From: GCA-2730975 sp937893275
GTDB taxonomy: Bacteria > Verrucomicrobiota > Verrucomicrobiia > Opitutales > Seribacteraceae
Direction: 5' to 3'
Assembly (NCBI GenBank): GCA_963968595.1
Contig: CAXAHJ010000004.1
Location: forward strand, 27,304 to 91,303
Length of the DNA: 64,000 nt
Within the stretch, counting starts at the first letter, position 1, and every line of letters starts with the position of its first letter. The notes under the pieces are model-generated. The model ran no database searches. It saw nothing but the letters and a program-made list of their open reading frames with translations, and had not been told where the DNA came from. Position numbers and translations under genes: made by a program. Shown here piece after piece: positions 61,076 to 64,000 of the stretch.

Positions 61076-64000
61076 TCATCGATCGGTTTCCCGAGCCACG
61101 TCTATCCAAGTCTCATCCAGATAACTGAAAAGAAAAACGCTGCCATCGGAAGCCCCGAGGAAATAATGCCATCCAAAGCCTTGGCGATAAACGTAAGGAT
61201 ACAGTTCGCTCGCCGTCCATAGCCAACCCAGATTTTGCTGCCAATACCAAAGCCCCCCCCCCTCTTGCGGAAAGATGAACAACCAAGCGTATTGTTCATG
61301 GTAAATCCAATCCGTTCCTTCCGTCACTGCAAAACTGCCAAACCATGGGCTTGACCACCAATTGGGGACATTGACGGGGTCCGACTCCGTGCCGTTCGAC
61401 CAAATTTGAGTGGCGTTGGAGGCGCTTAAGTCAAAACTCTCTTGGGCCCCATATCCCGTACCTTCTTTATTAGTGGCGAAAGCCCGAAAATAATATCGCT
61501 TGGACGCCGACAACTCGGACACGGTTGAGCTGAAGGAAGTTTCCAAATCAATGGCCGCAGATATCTTGAGCACGTCTTGCTCTCCCAAGACTGGGTCCGT
61601 CTTTCGACTCACGACGAAACCACGTTCCAGTATCCCCAAGGAATGCCCGACATCCAAAACCTTCCCCGAAAGAGTGACCGAGGTGGTTCCCAATACGGTA
61701 GCTGCCTCCGTATCGAGGTTGGGTAAAAAGGCATCCGCCAACTCCAAGGTCAATGGCTGTTCGACATCAGCTCCGAATTCGTCGGCAGTACGAATTCGAA
61801 TGGAATAAGATGATTTCGACTCGAAATCCAGAACGCCTTTCGAATAGAGGCTTCCGTTTGCTTCCAGTTCAAAGGATACGTTATCCGACGAGCCCGTGCC
61901 CTCGACTAGTGAATAGGCATATTGCCTGGTCGAGTTTAGGTCGTCGGGATCCAAGGTCGAAAAAACGTAAACTAATTCGCCCGAGGTAAAGCCTTCCTCT
62001 ATTTGAACCACCTTCTGGGCAATCCCGGTAGGAGAGTCCTTGATTGTCAACACTTCCTCCACCACGTTCCCCGTACCGTATTCACCTCCCCAACGAATTC
62101 GTATGGAGTAAGATGAGTTCGCCTCAAAATCGAGAGGTGAGTTCGGGCGCAAGGAACCGTTGCTTTCCAAGGTAAAGGACGCATTGTCAGTCGAACCCGT
62201 GCCGGCGACCAGGGAATAGGAATTGCTCGATTCACTGATATCGTAAGGCGTCAACACGGCAACCGAGGAAGCCGAGGCGAAACCATCCCCCAATTGAATG
62301 ATCCTCTGTTCAATTCCGATGGGTGCTTCATTGAACACCTCGACCCGACGAACGAAGGGAATCGCCTTGTTAGTGGCATTATCCTCAGCCGAAAAGGACA
62401 GGTCGTATATGCCGGGAGTGGTGACGTCGGGCAAGACGTCCACGATTACGGACAATTTCCCCTCGAATGAATCGGTGGCATGGACTCCCAAGTCCACGTA
62501 TGGTTGAAAAACTCGATGCCGAATACTCGAGTTCCCCTCGAAAGTGAGAACGGGCGAGGTTGTGTCGACCACTTGGACGGTTCGAATAACTTCCGTAGCC
62601 ACGTTGCCAGTAGCATCCGTCTTCGAGTAGGTCACGTTGTAGTCACCGAGAACATTCGGTAAAACCGTGCCGTTCGCCTCCAACGTTCCGTTGCCATCCA
62701 GTATGTCCGACCAAACGGCTCCCGGATCCAGATAAACTTCACCCGCCTCGTGCGAATAAGTCGCGTTGCCCTCGAGAGCAATCACCGGCGAGGTCGTATC
62801 CAAAACCGTGATCTTGCGCGTTTTCAATTCCGCCACATTCCCCGAGGAATCGGTGTGCGAATAGGTAATGTAGTAAACGTCTTGGCGATCCTCATTCACT
62901 CCGCCCTGGGTTGACTTGATGCCGATCGTTCCGTTCCCATCGAGATTGTCCGACCAAGTTGCGTTGGCGTCCACGTAAACGACACCCGCCTCGTGCGAGG
63001 CGTTGGCATCTCCCAAGATAGTGATGACGGGCTTGGTGATGTCGACCACAGTGACCCTTCGATTTAGGTCGAGAGCAACATTGCCCGCATTATCCGTCCA
63101 GGCGTAATTCAAAACATAGGTGCCCAACTTGCGAGCGTTCACCTCTCCGGATGGGAACACAGTACCGTTCCCATCCACGATGTCGGTCCAAGTGGCATTG
63201 GCATCAACGTACTCGGGGGCTGCCTCGTAGGTCATGTTGGCGTCGCCGTTCAGGGTAATCACGGGGGGGGTAGTATCCACTACGGTCACCGTGCGCGTCA
63301 CTGAAGTAGCCGCATTGCCCGAGGTATCGTTCAGGTCATAGGTCAAGACGTAAGTGCCCGGAATGTTGGCCGGTAAATTCCCCACGCCGTAAACAGTAAT
63401 GTCGCTGTCGTTGTTGTCTGCCCCAACGGCTGCCGGATCGGGATAAGTCGCATTTGCCTCATAGGTCACATGGGCGTCTCCGTTCAAGGTGATCACGGGA
63501 CGTTCGTCGTCCACGTCGGTCACGTTGATGACAAAGGCCTCTTCGTATATTGCGTTGTGGTTGTCAGTCACTCGAAGGCGAATGCTCAAGGTGGCGTTCA
63601 CCTCATAGTCCAGAGCTGCTACCGTACTCAGGGTGCCGTTGGTATCGATAGTGAAAAAGGAGTTGTGAGTCGATCCGTTGCCGTCGACATCGACCAAGGG
63701 AGAAAAAATCAAAGTGGCGTTTACGTCGTCGTCAGTGGCATTGAAGTCGCCCACGACCGTGCCCACAGTCGCGTTTTCCTCGACATACAGCGTACCGTGA
63801 AAAATGTCTCGTGGAATGAAATTGAGCGATTTGACCAAGGTAATCAGGACCGAGCCGTTGCCCTCACTATATCCGGCCACGGAAAAACCATTGGCATCGG
63901 CGTTGAAAGAACCCCCGCCTTGGCCGGCAAAGTTGCTAGGAAAAGTAACTCCACCATTGCCTCCTGAATAACCGCCGCCGCCACCGCCGTAATTCGAGAC
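61076..64000 (-). CDS. Large exported DUF5011/cadherin-repeat surface protein (5' end outside window)
   Basis: The frame is open from the right edge and 974 codons are visible. In order: a Gly-rich piece at the edge (NYGGGGGGYSGGNGG) ; a cadherin-like repeat (to ~63505); five DUF5011/HYR-like repeats of ~78 aa (63502-62330) each with PVITLNGDA...YVDANATW; two further cadherin-like repeats (to ~61750; both start GIxQ, end with a charged SIRIR); an FN3-like stretch; and a C-terminal domain rich in Trp and Tyr (LWYWQQNLGWLWTASELYPY) seen in verrucomicrobial secreted proteins. It is probably a cell-surface adhesin. A run of ten G (61253-61262) lies in the C-terminal domain. Confidence 0.85.
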   Translation of the reverse strand, partial: VSNYGGGGGGYSGGNGGVTFPSNFAGQGGGSFNADANGFSVAGYSEGNGSVLITLVKSLNFIPRDIFHGTLYVEENATVGTVVGDFNATDDDVNATLIFSPLVDVDGNGSTHNSFFTIDTNGTLSTVAALDYEVNATLSIRLRVTDNHNAIYEEAFVINVTDVDDERPVITLNGDAHVTYEANATYPDPAAVGADNNDSDITVYGVGNLPANIPGTYVLTYDLNDTSGNAATSVTRTVTVVDTTPPVITLNGDANMTYEAAPEYVDANATWTDIVDGNGTVFPSGEVNARKLGTYVLNYAWTDNAGNVALDLNRRVTVVDITKPVITILGDANASHEAGVVYVDANATWSDNLDGNGTIGIKSTQGGVNEDRQDVYYITYSHTDSSGNVAELKTRKITVLDTTSPVIALEGNATYSHEAGEVYLDPGAVWSDILDGNGTLEANGTVLPNVLGDYNVTYSKTDATGNVATEVIRTVQVVDTTSPVLTFEGNSSIRHRVFQPYVDLGVHATDSFEGKLSVIVDVLPDVTTPGIYDLSFSAEDNATNKAIPFVRRVEVFNEAPIGIEQRIIQLGDGFASASSVAVLTPYDISESSNSYSLVAGTGSTDNASFTLESNGSLRPNSPLDFEANSSYSIRIRWGGEYGTGNVVEEVLTIKDSPTGIAQKVVQIEEGFTSGELVYVFSTLDPDDLNSTRQYAYSLVEGTGSSDNVSFELEANGSLYSKGVLDFESKSSYSIRIRTADEFGADVEQPLTLELADAFLPNLDTEAATVLGTTSVTLSGKVLDVGHSLGILERGFVVSRKTDPVLGEQDVLKISAAIDLETSFSSTVSELSASKRYYFRAFATNKEGTGYGAQESFDLSASNATQIWSNGTESDPVNVPNWWSSPWFGSFAVTEGTDWIYHEQYAWLFIFPQEGGGLWYWQQNLGWLWTASELYPYVYRQGFGWHYFLGASDGSVFLFSYLDETWIDVARETDR
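61253..61262 (-). repeat. Homopolymer G10 tract in coding strand
   Basis: Ten consecutive C on the plus strand are ten G in the coding strand of the surface-protein gene, encoding Glu-Gly-Gly-Gly. Tracts of this length in surface genes are typical slipped-strand contingency sites. A one-base change would replace the last ~60 residues; in one shifted frame translation ends at 61102. Confidence 0.9.
62330..63502 (-). repeat. Five tandem DUF5011/HYR-like repeats
   Basis: Five copies of about 235 bases each encode units beginning with VITLNGDA or a variant, then a variable Asp-rich loop, then a TxVxV strand leading to the next unit. The third and fourth are most alike (NATWSDNLDGNGT and GAVWSDILDGNGT). 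The first carries a shorter Asp-rich segment and the fifth (TFEGNSS) diverges. DNA-level identity between copies 3 and 4 is visible, so recombination between copies is possible. Confidence 0.75.

Overview
The window reads as a chromosomal segment of a Gram-negative member of the Verrucomicrobiota, most likely the marine Opitutia/Puniceicoccales side. The reasons are an LpxC-FabZ fusion next to lpxA, a Minf_1886-type gene, many Sec-exported repeat proteins (FG-GAP, leucine-rich, Sel1, PD40, DUF5011), and a secreted protein with a Trp/Tyr-rich C-terminus of a kind I associate with this phylum. The taxonomic call is inference. There is no rRNA, CRISPR array, insertion sequence or origin. Both window edges cut through genes.

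Layout. 1-4.9 kb: four minus-strand genes for exported proteins (PD40/TolB-like protein, trypsin-like protease, unknown 588-aa protein, FG-GAP protein that runs off the left edge). 5-9.8 kb: mrp, an unlisted rpmG, an acidic orphan plus DUF971 gene, lpxA and the lpxC-fabZ fusion, and a small membrane-protein ORF. 9.8-19.4 kb: leucine-rich repeat protein, pyruvate carboxylase, then an overlapping run of yggS, sirB1-like, aroE and prepilin peptidase, with a divergent LysR gene. 19.4-29.8 kb: DUF3108 protein, glycogen phosphorylase, exported galactose mutarotase, mutL, DUF255 thioredoxin-fold protein, CvpA-like protein and an IsdG-like monooxygenase. 29.8-41 kb: transaldolase, class II aldolase, an arm-domain/excisionase-like regulator, Minf_1886 protein, zinc-ribbon membrane protein, Sel1-repeat protein and a 1910-residue membrane-anchored coiled-coil protein.

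41-55 kb: a compact complex I operon, nuoBCDEFGHIJKLMN, with no nuoA. It lies between two plus-strand tRNA genes: tRNA-Leu(TAG), which meets the operon's 3' end head-on, and tRNA-Ser(GGA), which diverges from nuoB. 55-64 kb: a CPA1-type antiporter with a His-rich loop and a cyclic-nucleotide-binding-like tail, a FecR-like exported protein, an outer-membrane barrel, and a large DUF5011/cadherin-repeat surface protein. That last gene contains a run of ten G in its coding strand and runs off the right edge.

How it fits together. Central carbon metabolism (pyc, tal, fba, glgP), aerobic respiration (nuo), ion homeostasis, lipid A synthesis and an extensive exported repertoire share the segment. 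Most start codons have only weak Shine-Dalgarno matches, so several start choices are tentative. The most interesting leads are the G10 tract in the surface protein, the giant coiled-coil protein, the nuo operon without nuoA, the His-rich antiporter, and a MutL with a degraded endonuclease motif.
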